Assembly (NCBI GenBank): GCA_009193035.1
Contig: SWDT01000245.1
Span: 1 to 64,000 of the forward strand
DNA length: 64,000 nt
Reading direction: 5' to 3'
From: Halicephalobus mephisto
Taxonomy: Eukaryota > Nematoda > Chromadorea > Rhabditida > Panagrolaimidae
Part shown: positions 45,500 to 59,000 of the stretch, piece by piece
How the letters are laid out: the number at the start of each line of letters is the position of its first letter
Numbering within the stretch: position 1 is the stretch's first letter
The notes under the pieces: model-generated
Told to the model about the DNA's origin: nothing
Seen by the model: the letters and a program-made list of their open reading frames with translations, nothing else
Database searches by the model: none
Made by a program: the position numbers and the translations under genes

Positions 45500-48400
45500 T
45501 TAATTCAGTGCAGAAGGAATATAAACCAAATAATAACTCCAATACAAAGCACAAAATACCGTAAACATGACAGGGAATAAAATTCTGCTGAGTTTGTCTA
45601 TCCTTAGGGCTTTTCTGGAGTTCAGGAAGCCCAGTTGAACAAAACGATTCATCCCCATGGTGTTCTCCCGGTGGTGTAATTTCTTGGGTTTTCGATGTCT
45701 CGACCGTAATTTAGGAGGTTCGATAACAGGGAACTGAAAAATTTAAGTTTAAAAATATTAAAAAAATATTAAAATTTAAAAATATTCAAAAAAAGGTAAA
45801 TTTAAAAATATTAAAAAAAATTGAAATGTATAAATATTCAAGAAAAAATTAATAAATTTAAAAATATTCAAAAAAAAGTTAATAAATTTTAAAAATTTAG
45901 ATTTATAAATATTTTTGAAGAGTAAATTTAAGTTTATACATGTTAAAAATTAAATTTCGAATTATTTTTTAAATAAAATTTTAATTTTTATACATGTTAA
46001 AAATTAAATTTTGATTTATGTTTTACAAAAATTTTTACCTGTTCTGTCCATTCGTCGTCGCTGATGAAAGTAATTTTGGTTGGACTGTCGTCCTTCTTGG
46101 AAGTGTCAGTTTTGGACTCTAATTGTCCTTTTTGAGACACCATTTCCCTCGGCAAAGTCATGGAATCCTCCAGATCGATGGTAGCGAGAGCGACGAATTT
46201 TCCATTCCCGAGTTCTCCGTTACAAGGAGTTTCTTCTTGTTGAGTGGTGTAGATCGAGTAAGGGCAGTCTTCCCTGCTGTCTGTTTTCGTGTCCTTCAGG
46301 GAGTTCGAAGAAGGTGAAAATTCTGAAATTTTATTCTTCAATAAATTAGAATTTTAGGATTTCCAGGATCCAATGGAAGACTGCGAAATTTTAGAAATTA
46401 ATTCTGGAAATTTCTAGAATACTGTAGAATTTTTTAAGATACTGTAAAAAATTTTAAGATACTGTAGAAATTTTTAGAACTTTCCAGAATCTAATGGAAT
46501 CCGCAGGAAGTTCTGTAAGTAAAATGAAAATTTTTGAGGTCTTTTGGAATCTTTTGAAAGTTGCTAGAATTTAATGAGAGATTCTGAAACATCGGAAAAT
46601 TCTATGGAAGTTTCTAGAAACACAAGGTCCAGTAGAATCCTTCAGAGTTTTCTATAATCTCACGTAAATCTTCAGAATCCCTTAGAAAATTCTGAAACCT
46701 TCTAGCTTCTTGTAAAAGCTTTTAGAACCATTCAGAATTCATTACAGTATTTTAAAACATCAGAGAATTTCATAGAAGTTTTCGGAATTTTATGTAAATT
46801 TCCAGAATTTCATAGTAACTTTCCAGAATCCCTTAGAAGATTCTGAAACCTTTTAGCTTTTCGTAAAAGCTTTTAGAACCATTCAGAATTCATTACAGTA
46901 TTTTAAAACAAAAAAATTCAATGGAATTTTACATAAATTTCCAAAATTTCATAGCGACTTTTCAGAATCCTCTTGAAGATTCTGAAACTTTTATGAAGAG
47001 TTCTACATTATCATGTATGACTTCAGAATCCTGTGTAAAATTTTTAAAAATTTCCAGAATCCACAAAAAATTTGAAATTGTAAAATTGAATATCAAATTT
47101 CCACAAAATTCCAAAACTCGCCCTGAGGCATTTTGCAAGAACTTTTTTTTCTAATTTTATAATAATCTGATAATCTAAATGTTATAAACCAACCATTCCG
47201 TTTCCTGGTTCCAAACATGGCCAAAGGGAACTTGGTTTGGTCTTCAGAATCGGTCCTTTTTCCACTTCCCAACAAATGATATGAATGTTTATTAAAATTG
47301 GACGGGATATAAGGTCCATCTTCCGGGTCTGATTCAAGTGTCACTAAAATAGAAAATTTTAAAAATTCTGAATATAGAAATTTAGAAAAATAAAAATTTG
47401 AAAAAATTTAAAAAAAAAACAAAACTCAAAAATACAATATTTAAAAAAAATAAAAATTTTAAAAAATAAAATTTTGAAAATTAAGAAATTAAAAAATAAA
47501 AAATTTTAAAGTAAGAAATTAAAAAAAATAAAGTTTTAAAATAAAAAATTTTAAAATAAAAAATTTTAAAATAAAAAATTTTAAAAATAAAATTAACCTT
47601 GTCTTTTTTCAAAAGCTTTGGAGAGTTTTTCGTATTTGTTTGCTTGTCTCATGTAAGAATTGACGAAAGCGAATTCTAATAAAGTCAGAAAAACAAATAC
47701 CATACACACTGAAAACGTTATATATTAATTTTGTTTTATAATTAATTTTATGTAATAATTAACTTTAAACAAAATAAAACTTACTTCCAAACCAGTAATC
47801 TATGGCTTTGGCGTAACTGACCATCGGAAGTCCGAATCTGAGACCGTTGCCGAGCGTTGACAGCGAGAGCAGTGTTGTGAAGGACAACGTAACTCGGGCA
47901 GGAACGGCCCTTCTGTCGATCCAGAAGGACACCCAGCTGATAACCACGATCAGAGCTGAATGATATAGGTCCAATCATGAATATCAAAAATAAAAATTTT
48001 TGTAAAATTATTTTCAACATCTGATAGAAACGTCGTCGATCAAGAAAAACTCCTTCCAATTTTAACAAAATTTATCGATTATTTTTGAATTTTACAGCGC
48101 GTTTATGATGAGGTTTAATTACTCAAGTTTGAATTTCAAATACCGTAAAAACTCTAGTAGACGGGCTGCTCATTTTCCACCATTTAAAAATAGTGCTTTT
48201 CAAATGGAGTTTTCACAGTAACTTAGGAGATTTGTAATCTTCTATCATAGAAAACAATTCAAACCCTACAAATCGTAAAAAATCAATCACAAAAATGAGT
48301 AAAATTATGTACCAATATGAGGGCTTAGTATTTTGTCGGAAAAGCTATATTCAATCCACGTTTATCTACCTCTGCCCTTCTATAGAGGTGCCCTTCTATT

Positions 48401-49324
48401 AGAGTTTTTACAGTAAATCGAAGAAGAAACAAAATTTCGAACGACATCAATTTTGAGAATTGTTAAAAACTTCCAAAATTAGTAATTTCGGAAAAGTTTA
48501 CCTGTGGGGATATAACTTTGAACCAGATGATATCCGACAGACCTCTTCAAGTGGATATTCGCTTCGAGACAACTAAATCTATCTGAACAAAGACGATTAT
48601 TTTAAGTTACTTTTAATCAACGGACCTATTTTGTGGCCATTTTCCATGATGGCATACATGTAAGTCCCGTCACAGTAGGACTGGTCGATGTGTTTGATGT
48701 TGAATTCCGGCAACCCGATTTCAGGATTATATCTGATGGGATTTGCTTTGAACCAAGTCACGTTCACTTGATTCGCGATGTAGGCGTAGGACAAGATCCG
48801 GATCTGACATGTTTGCTGATCCATGGGATACTGTGAAAGCTGAAGATTACAGGCTACGGTAAGCGTGACTCTGCTGGAATAAGCTATAGTCCCGTCCTGA
48901 GCGATGAAAAGGTTGAAGTTCGGGATCGTGACGTCATGAAACATGGCAGTTCTGGCGTTGGCGAAGTAGAGGTCGGGCAGCCAGATGTGCTCCCTCACCT
49001 TGGGGTCGTTGACGAGGACATACTCCGGATCAGAGTGATTCAAAGTATAATCTTTCCAACTCATATAAAGATACAAATCAACATCAAAACTCTAAAATTA
49101 CATTTTTTATACGATATAAAAATATTTTTTACCATTTCTGTAGATTGAAATTTACCCAAACTTTCGATGTAAATACCTATTTTGACGTTCAAAGGCTTGG
49201 CATCCTTGTTCGGCCAAGGCGGAGTTTTTGCGTTTTTCTGCAACCGAGTCCTCAAGGCCGTGTTTCCGTTTGTGACTTCCAGGATTGATAAAAAGTAAAA
49301 AATAAATAAATAAAAAACCTTCAT
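45500..49324 (-). CDS. Cys-loop ligand-gated ion channel subunit, anion-channel type
   Basis: Eight exons in phase: 49324-49133, 49091-48626, 48582-48502, 47955-47785, 47708-47598, 47343-47194, 46322-46039, 45733-45500; 562 aa. Signal peptide at 1-20. The ligand-binding domain contains WLPDLYFANART and the Cys-loop C-13-C (CNLQLSQYPMDQQTC), plus a second cysteine pair near loop C (SYCDGTY ... FSCLEA), seen in glycine/GluCl-type receptors. M1 SYIPTALIVVISWVSFWI; the M1-M2 linker AVPARV (PAR motif) predicts anion selectivity; M2 TLSFTTLLSLSTLG;. M3 ends ..LLEFAFVNSYM; a roughly 190-aa cytoplasmic loop; M4 LFPVMFTVFCALYWSYYLVY. It resembles nematode GGR/LGC receptors; the ligand cannot be named. 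The exon 2 donor is atypical (G|GTCCGT). Confidence 0.93.
46323..47193. repeat. receptor intron 6: TTC/GAA-rich repeat
   Basis: 871 bp of degenerate 'TCCAGAATCCNNTAGAAGATTCTGAAAC' sequence; a roughly 250-bp segment (46640-46770) is repeated at 46810-46900 (CTTTTAGAACCATTCAGAAT twice). No gene. Confidence 0.55.
48143..48413. mobile_element. 271-bp MITE with TA duplication in receptor intron 3
   Basis: Left end CCGTAAAAACTCTAGTAGAC, right end inverse CTGTAAAAACTCTAATAGAA, flanked by TA (48141-48142, 48414-48415). TIRs of about 25 bp with three or four mismatches. No coding potential. Confidence 0.78.
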
Positions 49325-52300
49325 TATTCTATCTAAAATATTAAAAATTAAAAATCCAATTAGGAAAATTTTAAAAAAATAGAAATTCTTCGAAAATTAT
49401 AAAAAAAAATTTAAAATATAAAAAAAAAGGAAAATTTTGTAAAACATTAAAATTAAAAAAATAGAAATAATTATAAAAATTCAAAATTTTTTTTAATAAT
49501 TTAAAAAAAAATACGTTTATTGAAAAAAATTATCGATAATTGGTGTTTCTGAAACTATTTGGTTTTCACTTTAAATAGAATAAGGAAAATATTTAATAAT
49601 TTTTTAATATAATGTAATTACAGAAATTAGAAAAGGCGGTTGTCATGGAATGGTCCCGACACGAATTATCATTGTTATGGAAACTTGAAGAATCTTTGGT
49701 TTCAAGATACTAGTGAAGTAATTATATAATTTTGAAAATGAAAAATAAATTTTCACACGAAATGGTCCTGAGGAGAATTTTTGGAACTTTATAGAAAATA
49801 AAAAATTGATGATTTAAGAACTTAGTTAAGAAATGATCCTAAAACAAATTTTCAGAAATTTATAAAAACATAAAAATTTAATATTTTAATATTAATTCTA
49901 TAATTATCTAATTTTGAAAATAAATTTTTATGCAAAATGGTCCTGAGGAGAATTTTCGGAACTTTATAGAAAATAAAAAATTGATGATTTAAGATCTTAG
50001 TTAAGAAATGGTCCTAAAACGAATTTTCTGAAATTTTCAAAAACATAAAAATTTAATATTTTAATATTAATTCTATAATTATCTAATTTTGAAAATGAAA
50101 AACAAATTTTCACACAAAATGGTCTCGAAAAAAATTTTCGAAAATTTATATAAACCTTTATTTTAGAATTAATATCTAATATCTTCAATTTTTAAGTTAC
50201 TATAAAAATAAAAAATGTATTTTGTTGAAAAATGATTCCGAGGTGAATTTTTGAAAATTTATGGAATATTTAAAAAGTCGAGGTTTTAAATAGTTCCCGA
50301 ATTTAATAAAAATTAAAATAAAAAATAATATTCATAATTAAATGGTCCTGAAACAAATTTTTAAAAATTTCGAAAATTAAGTTTTATATGCTAATTATAT
50401 AATTTCAAAAATTAAAAATGAATTTCTTCAAAAATGGTCCTGAGACAAATTTTAAAAAAATTCAAAAAACTTTAATTTCGAATATTTCTGAAATTTTATA
50501 ATTTTATAAATTTAAAATAATTTTTTTTAATTTCAAAGAATTTTAGTTTCAAATATTTCTGAAATTTTATAATTTTATAAATTTAAAATAACTTTTTTTA
50601 ATTTCAAAGAACTTTAATTTCGGATATTTTTGAAATTATATAATTTTATAAATTTAAAATAACTTTTTTTAATTTCAAAAAATTTTAGTTTTGAATATTT
50701 CTGAAATTTTATAATTTTATAAATTTAAAATTCATTTTACTACAAAATGATCCCGACTCAAATTTTTAAAAAACCAATGATCTTTGATTTCAAATGTCAT
50801 TTTCAAAATTAAGTTAATAAAAAATTTAAAATCAATTTTTCTCCAAGATGGTCCGGAGACAAATCTTCCAACTTTTCTAAAAACTTCCAAAATTCAAAAA
50901 TTTACATTTTTATTCAAGAAATATGTTAAAATAAAAAACTACAAACGGATGTCGTCAGGAAATGGTCTCAAGACGAATTTTCAGAGTTTTACGAACAGCC
51001 AGAATTTTTGGATTTAGACGCTAGTTCCAGAATTATGCTAATAGAAAAAATAAAAAATAAGAAATTTTTAAAAATAATAAAAAAAATATAAAATAAGAAA
51101 TTTTTAAAAATAATAGAAAAAATAAAAAATAAAAAACTTTTAAAAATAATAAAAAAAAATAAAAAAGGAAAAATTTTTAAAAATAGAAAAAATAAGTTTT
51201 AAAAATAATAGAAAAAAATTAAAATTTTTAAAAATAAAGAAAATTTTATAAACAAAAAATAAATTTTTTTCAAATTGTCTCAATACGAATTTCTTGAATT
51301 TTTTAGCGAGTTTAAAATTTCCAGATTTTGCGTTTTTTGAAAAAAATTATAAATGTTTGAAATTATCTTTAAACGAAATTTTGGAATTTTTAAAAAACAG
51401 AATATCGAGAATTAGAAAATGATCAACATCAAAGTCAAATTTTTATAAAACAATTTTACCGAATATTGCGGGCAATTTTCAGATTTTATTTTTGTCTTAA
51501 TGCCGACTTATTTGTCACATTGCTGGGGCAAGTTGCAGAATTTTTTCTGACTTTAAAATCATAAATTTAAACATAAAAATTTCGACCTAGTTGCCACAAT
51601 GTTGCGGGCAAGTTGCAAAATTTATATTTATTTTAATTTTGACCTAGTTCCCACATTGCTGCGGGCAAGTTACGGAATTTTTTCTGAATTTAAAATCATA
51701 AATTTAAACAAAAATTCCAACCTGATTGTCACAATGTTGCACGCAACCTGCAGAATTTATATTTATTTTAATGTTGATAATTTCGAAAATATCGGCACAG
51801 AATTTCAAATTTCAGATGTTTTTAAAAATAATTATTGTGAATTTTAAACATGGGAATTCTTGAGAAATGGTTCTGAAATGAGTTTTTAAAACTTTCCAAA
51901 GTCTAAAATTTTTTAGTTTTCAATATTAATTCCACAATTATGGAAATGGAAAAATTAGAAATTTATATAAGTACGAAACGGTCCAAAAACGAATTTTTTA
52001 GAAAAATGAAGAAATTTATAATGAATTTTGGATGATTTTCTGAATTTTTACGGTATTTTAGAAATTTCCATAGATTCTGGAAATCTTCGGAAAATTCCAT
52101 TGGATTCTGAAAAATTGTAAAATTGTGAAAATTTCAACAAGATTCTAATTTTAAAATTTTCAATTAAATTTTTGAAGTCTTCCGAAATTTCGATAAATTC
52201 TAAAATGTTTGAAAATATTTCATAAAATTTTAGGAATTTCAATAAATTCTGAGAAACTTCAGGATCTCCTGTTGGATTCCAGAAAGTTTTCAAAGACTTC

Positions 52301-53260
52301 TACAGAATCCCTGAAGTTTTTATAAAATTTAAGAAAATTCTGAAAATTTTCAATGGATTTCAAAATATTTTGAAAATTTTGTAGATTTCTAAAAATCTTT
52401 GCAAAATTCCGAAAGATTCCAAAAACTTCAAAGCAATTCTCAAATTTTTCATAATTTTTACTGTATTCATGGAAGATTCTAGAAGCCTTCAGAAGTTTCT
52501 ATTACGGTCTAAAAAGTTATACAAATTTTTAAAAAAATCCAAAAAAAATTTCAAAGGTTTTAGAATTTCCATTAATTCTAGAGGATTAAACGAAATTTTG
52601 AGAATCTCCATGAAATTTCGAGAATTTCCAAGAAATTTTGAGAATCTCTATGAAATTTTGAGGATTTCCACGAAATTCTATACAGGTCCGAAAGTTCCCA
52701 TGAGGTTCTAGAACGTTTCAAAAATCTTATAAAATTTCTTTTTTTTCAATCAATTCAAAGAATTTTAAATTTTTTAAATTCAAAAATAAAAAAATTCTAA
52801 AAATTTTTTTAAATTCAAAAATTTTAAATTTTTATAATTTATTGAAAAAAAAATTTTTTTTAAATTCAAAAATAAAAAAAATTCAAAATTTCATAAACTT
52901 TCATTTTTTTAAAAAGAATATTTAATTTATAATTTATCAAAATTTATTTTTCGTTTTTGAAACAAGATAAGTGGTTTTGAAAACTATTTTTGAAAAAAAA
53001 CTAAAACTCGAATTTCAGTTTAAAAACTGACAATTTATCCGTCTGGGATTTGGATGACTCGAGAAAAAAGAAAAAAATTGAGTTGAAAGACCAAATTCGA
53101 AAACATTTATTTTTTGAATTTTCGCATGTTTGAAAATCGAATCCAGACTGAGCCGGATGAACTCCAAAAAATAAAGAAAAACTAATTTTCTAAATTTTAT
53201 TAAAGAAAACTGTAGGTCTTTGAATTTTTTGATTAATCTGTCTCGGTCCGATGTCTCCAA
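49325..53260. repeat. 3.9-kb AT-rich repeat desert upstream of the receptor gene
   Basis: Contains tandem arrays: 49731-50110 (unit about 180 bp, 'GGTCCTGAGGAGAATTTT'), 50460-50740 (unit about 82 bp, x4, 'TATTTCTGAAATTTTATAAT'), 51490-51780 (unit about 130 bp, x2, 'TTGCGGGCAAGTTGCA') and a TTC/GAA array at 52040-52730. No confident gene; the receptor promoter should be within 49.3-49.7 kb. Confidence 0.65.
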
Positions 53261-53329
53261 ATCCGAAAATTTTTTTCTTTAACTTTGTTTTTGAAAATTG
53301 TACTTTTAAGTTTTATTTTTATTTTTCAG

Positions 53330-53451
53330 AAAATTCCAAGACGTTTCGGATGATGTTGATAAAACTAGTCTCGTCTTTGGCCGAAAAAATCCCTAAGGAT
53401 GTATTCCAAAATAAGGAACGTACCAACCAGAACATCCTGCACGATGAATGA
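53330..53451 (+). CDS. possible terminal exon of an unidentified gene
   Basis: After a TTTTTCAG acceptor (53321-53328), an open frame MMLIKLVSSLAEKIPKDVFQ..RTNQNILHDE ends in TGA at 53449-53451. Base composition is coding-like against very AT-rich surroundings. No upstream exon could be identified with confidence (a candidate start ATGTCTCCAAATCCG lies at 53251 and is open into this segment, but the intervening part is low complexity). Unknown function. Confidence 0.3.
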
Positions 53452-53912
53452 GGATTCAAGACCGAAATCGATGACAGAGTGCAAATACTACAGTATTACA
53501 GAAATAAAATTTTTTACAAATTTAAATAAAAAAATTTTTAAAAAAACAATGCGAATCCATTCTGACAGTAATTTGCCAGGTTTATTTTTTTTACAAAGTC
53601 CACTCTTTCTGGCGCGAATTTAAAAATATTCAAAAACATTATTACAAAAAATTTAATTTATTTAAAAAGTTAGGTTTAAAAAATGAGAGAGGACAACGCG
53701 AGTCCATTCTGGCAGTAATTTGCCAGATTTACTTTTTTATCATTTTTTACAAAGTTCTTTCCTTTTCCGCGAAAATTTAAAAATAATAAAAAATCCGTCA
53801 CGAAAAATTAGGGTTGTAATTTGCTTGGCCAAGTTGCCCAGTCAATTTCCCATAACAATCCTAGTTAAAATATTCGGAGGTGATTTATTTTTTGGTGAAG
53901 AGGAAATTAATA

Positions 53913-54015
53913 CAGTAGAAATTGGATATAAGATACCCCCTAAGTACCGGGAGAAAGCGTATGTTATAACAAAAGATATGTTATAGCGGGGGTATCTTAT
54001 ATCCAAGTTCTACTG
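53913..54015. mobile_element. 103-bp palindromic MITE, TA duplication
   Basis: TIRs of about 30 bp: CAGTAGAAATTGGATATAAG... and its inverse ending CTTATATCCAAGTTCTACTG; flanked by TA. Same family as the neighbour at 54043. Confidence 0.85.
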
Positions 54016-54042
54016 TATTTCGAAATTTCTAAACTTGAAATA

Positions 54043-54214
54043 CAGTAAAACTTAGATATAAGACACTTCTTTGGACCGGGAAAAGCGTATGTTATAAAAA
54101 AGGATATATCATATCCGGGGTCAATTTGAAGGCAGACTAACCAAACTCACTCAAACCGTATGCTATAACCAGGGATATGTTATAGCAGGGGTATCTTATA
54201 TCCAAGTTCTACTG
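54043..54214. mobile_element. 172-bp MITE, same family, TA duplication
   Basis: Left end CAGTAAAACTTAGATATAAG, right end CTTATATCCAAGTTCTACTG, flanked by TA. The interior holds a longer version of the neighbour's centre. It starts 27 bp after the first copy ends. Confidence 0.85.
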
Positions 54215-54750
54215 TATTTATTTTCATTTTGCCAAAGTTAATTTTTTTCTAGGATTATAATGAGAAAATTGATGGGACAAATTGTCCATTTTTCAATTTG
54301 TCTGGGCAAATTACAACTTTACAAAAAATAAAGTTTTCAGAAATTTAGGTAAACCAAAAAAAAAAAAATAAAAACAGAATTAATTTTGTCAGATTTATTT
54401 TTTTTTATAAAATTCATTCTTTGTGAGAATTTGAAAATCCTAAAAAATCAATTTTATAAAAAAATAAAAATTTACAAAAAATTATCTTGAAGTGAATTTT
54501 TAGAATTTTTTAGAATTTATATAAAATAAAAAAGAGCAAGGACAGTGCGAGTCGATTTCGCTATGAGTTCCCGAAATTATTTTTTTCGACTTTCGCTCGT
54601 TATATTTATGAATTCAAAAATATCATTATTTTAAAGATTAAAAAATAAAAATTTTTACAAATTTTTTTGAAGGTTTCGGAATTTAATAAAACAAAAAGTT
54701 GATTTTGGAGAAAATTACTATATTTGCAAATTTTTTTATTTCCTTACGCA

Positions 54751-55230
54751 GGAATTCAAAAATGATAATATCAGAAGAATTAAAAATTAAATTTTGCACA
54801 AGTTTAGAATTTTAAAAATAAAAAGTTGATTTTAGTAAAAATTATCAGATTTGTCATTTTTCATCTTCATAACGTTCTCTCACTTTGTCTAGAAAGTCAA
54901 AATTGTATTATTACAGAAATAAAAAGTTTTGTAAAATTATTGGAAACGATTTCCTAGAAAATTCCAAAATTTAGGTAAAAGGTGAAAAAGAAAGTGAGAG
55001 TCGATTTTCAAGTGATTGCCAGATTCGCTATTTTTCTACTTTTGTGAATCTCTCTTTCCGTGGGAATTCTAAAATTTAAAACAAAACTTTTCATAAAGCA
55101 TTCTTAGAAAATTCCAAAATTTAGGTAAAAACTAAAAGCACAAATAGGTTTTGCCAGAATTATCATTTTTCATTTTCTCGTTTTTTGCGAGAATTTAGAA
55201 ATTTCAGAAATTACATATTAATTTTTAAAA
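54751..55230. repeat. left arm of a large near-identical inverted repeat
   Basis: 480 bp, from GGAATTCAAAAATGATAAT to GAAATTACATATTAATTTTT. It pairs in reverse complement with 56047-56525 with only scattered single-base differences. The arm is built from three modules of about 145 bp ('CGAGTCGATTTNNNN..GCCAGATTYNNCATTTTTC'). Confidence 0.88.
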
Positions 55231-56004
55231 ATCACAGTGATTGTATGTTGTGAAATTTTGAAATACATCCAGTTTTGAAGTTGTCTCAACAAGAATTTCC
55301 AGAACTTGTTAGAAATTCAAACAAGCTACAATTTTGGTTTTGCGTGAGAATTGTCCTGTAATCCTATACGATTTCGTAATCAATATTTTACAAATATCTG
55401 ACTACATAAATTTCGGAAATTCCTATGTCGAACTGCATCAAATGTAGAACCCTCTGGCAATTCCCAGAATTTCATAAACACCGTAATTACCACTACAGTA
55501 TCCTTTCGAAAATAAATGTAAAAATTAAAAAATTTTTCTTTAATAAATTAAAAAATTTTTAAAAATAATTTTGAAAATTTATTTTATCCCAAAAATTCAA
55601 TGTTTTATAAATTTAAAATTAATTTTTTTGACCTCAGAACGAATAAATTTTGCAACTTTTATTGCTTGGTCTATTTTCGTTCCACATATTTTTGAAAAAT
55701 GCCCCAGGCATCAATTATGGTAATAAAAAATAGTCGAATTTTTCGGAGCAACAAGCAAGGAGGCAATCGAGCAAGATTGGCTTGTTTCTGACAGGGTTAT
55801 GGACAACCGGAATAAAATAATTCGTCCAAAATTGCAACGGAATCGGTCCTGACGAAGCTGGAAGAAAAAATATTTTAAGCTAGTTCAGTTCCATGACCGA
55901 CCAGATGGATTCTAGGACGGCAAGACCAGATTTTTCGTATTTTTGAATATTTCTAAATCCAAAATAACCACAGTAATCAAGTACAAAATTGAGATTAATC
56001 AAAT

Positions 56005-59000
56005 ATGGTAGACGTCAAAAAGGTGGGTTTTTTAATTATTAAAATTTAAAAAATTAATATGTAATTTCTGAAATTTCTAAATTCTCGCAAAAAACGAGAA
56101 AATGAAAAAATGATAATTCTGGCAAAACCTATTTGTGCTTTTAGTTTTCACCTAAATTTTAGAATTTTCTAAGAATATTTTATAAAAAGTTTTGTTTTAA
56201 ATTTTAGAATTCCCGCGAAAAGAGAGATTCACAAAAGTAGAAAAATGGCGAATCTGGCAATCACTTGAAAATCGACTCTCACTTTCTTTTTCACCTTTTA
56301 CCTAAATTTTGGAATTTTCTAGGAAATCGTTTCCAGTAATTTTACAAAACTTCTTATTTCTGGAATAATACAATTTTGACTTTCTAGACAAAGTGAGAGA
56401 ACGTTATGAAGATGAAAAATGACAAATCTGGTAATTTTTACTAAAATCAACTTTTTATTTTTAAAATTCTAAACTTGTGCAAAATTTAATTTTTAATTCT
56501 TCTAATATTATCATTTTTGAATTCTCGCGCAAAGAGAGAGAGAATTGTAAAAATCGAAAAGCGGTAAATCTGGTAATTTTGAATAAAATCAATGTTATTT
56601 TTTTATTTTTTAAATCCTAGAAATTCACGTTAGGACACCTTCACAATCACGTCTACTTTTAGTTTTTGCAGTAGTATGACTTTAATATTAAATTAGATAA
56701 ATATTTCGAAACAAAGAAATGTCACAGAACGCGAGAAGGCTCTCAGCACGAAAATCCCTGAGACGCCGGGACCCAATTGCGCACCAAATTGTGGCAAATG
56801 ACGTCATTCAGAAGGTACAAAGAAGAACGACGAGGCTGAATTATAGAAAGTTGTCGTTAATTAATTTTTTATTGTTGATCGTCCCAATAAAGCGAAGACT
56901 AAGTCGTACAGGACTTTTCAAATAAAAAAACACGTCATATTTTTTATAAAATATTCACAATTATGTTTTTTTCGAAATCCAATCAGACGTTGAATTCAGA
57001 AAACTTCCATATTTTGAAAATCGAATAATACGTTATCTCATGACAAAAGTTTAACGAAAAAAATTAGTGAGCATCTGGGAGTGCCGGGATATCAAAAAAG
57101 CCAGATTTATCTCTCTTCATCAAATCCAAAAAATCCATCTTTTGAAAAAAAATTTTAAATTTACGACTTTAAAAAATTATGTTCTTTAAAAAATTAAATC
57201 CGAAATTATAAAAAACTTTTTTAAATTTATTTTTTTTAAATTAAATTTTTAGATTTTTAATTTTAATAAACTCCAAAAAATCATTTTTTTAAATTTTAAA
57301 TTTTAAATTCTAATGAAATCCATTTTTTCAATTTTTTAATAAGTTTTATTTTATAATTAAAAAATTTTCAAAAATCAATTTTCTTTAAAAAAATTATTTT
57401 TTTTTAATTTTAAAGTTTAAAAAAATTCAAAAATTTAATTTTTTAAATAATTTTTTTATTTTAAAATTCAAAAACCAATTTTAATTTTTTTTAATTTTAA
57501 AATTCAAAAATCAATTTTAATTTTTTTAAATTTTTTAAATAATTTTTTATTTTTAAATTTAACAAAAATTGAAAAATCAACTTTTTTAAAAAGATTAATT
57601 TTTTCCAAATTTGCAATTTTAGCAAATCTTTTTTGTGTATTTTCTGGCAATAAACATTTCAATTGGTTTTAATTTTATTCCATTTCCGATGAAAAAAAAA
57701 ATGAAATTAGTCTTCGTTTTTTTGTTTTACTAGTTTTGACGAATTTGTCAAAAATATTTTTCAAGTAGGAAAACTGGCCATTTCCTCTTCCATCAAGGCA
57801 GTTTGAATTGATTTTGGGAGAAAATAAAAGAAAAAGCCAGGACGATTAGGACAGGGCTTAAAGACGAAAGTAAACGCTCCAAAAACCAGCCTTCTTGGAA
57901 GCAACAATTACTAAATTTCGATTTTTAAAAAATATAAAATTTTTAAAGATTTTGTAAAATTTTTATCAAACTTTATTATCATCAAAAATTTATTTAAAAA
58001 AAGTAAAAATTTTTTAAAAAAAGTAAAAATTTATAAAAAAAATTAAAGTTTTTTAAAAAAATAAAAAATTTATTAAAAAAAAGTAAAAATTTATAAAAAA
58101 AAATTAAAGTTTTTTTAAAAAAATAAAAAATTTATTTTAAAAATTCCAAATTTAAAAAAATAAGAATGTTATTAGTTTCTAAAATTAGAGAATCTTTATC
58201 AGGGGTAAGTTTTTTAATAAAGAAAAATTTAATTGGATTTTGGTTGTGAATATCGGTTTTCAGGCATCGCCTTTTCTTATTCATATTTTTATGGTGGTTT
58301 CTGTCACGGCTTATACCCTCTTCGGAGCAATCGTGATGAGATACATCGAAAACAACGAAATTGACAAGTAAGATTATTTTATATAAAAAGATTAAAAATT
58401 CAATTTAAGAAATTTCAAAAAATAAAAGAAATTTAAATTTTAGAATTTAAAAAATAAAAAAGTTATTTTTTTAAATCTTTAAAAAATTTAGGATTTAGAA
58501 ATTAAATAATTTTAAAGAATTTAGGAAATTAAATAATTTTAAAATTTTGAAATTTAGAATTTAAAGATTTTAATTATTTCAAATTTTAAAGAATTTAGAA
58601 ATTAAGAATTTGAAGAATTTTAAATTTTGAAAATTTAGAAATTAAGAATTTAAAGAATTTAATTATTTTAAATTTCGAAAATTTAGAAATTTTAAATTTG
58701 AAGAATTTTAAATTTTGAAAGTTTAGAAATTTTAAATTTAGAGATTTTAATTATTTTAAATTTTAAAGAATCAACATTGCCAACGGTTATGTAAACCCAC
58801 CATCAACTACTGTAGAACAGTCAACAAAACAGAGGACTTCCAGACAAGTTCCGAAAAACGAGATGGAAGACCGAGTTGTTTTAAACGGGAACGAATTGAA
58901 TTTGTTAGCTCCAGAGGTAATACTTTTTTGAGTACCATTAATTATTTCTTTTCCAGCTCCACAATTGTGTTGCGGAATCAATTGATACCCTGATGAAACT

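Noticed and set aside
53720..53986. 88-codon plus-strand ORF
   Set aside because: Its end runs into the MITE at 53913 and its start is in the module repeat.
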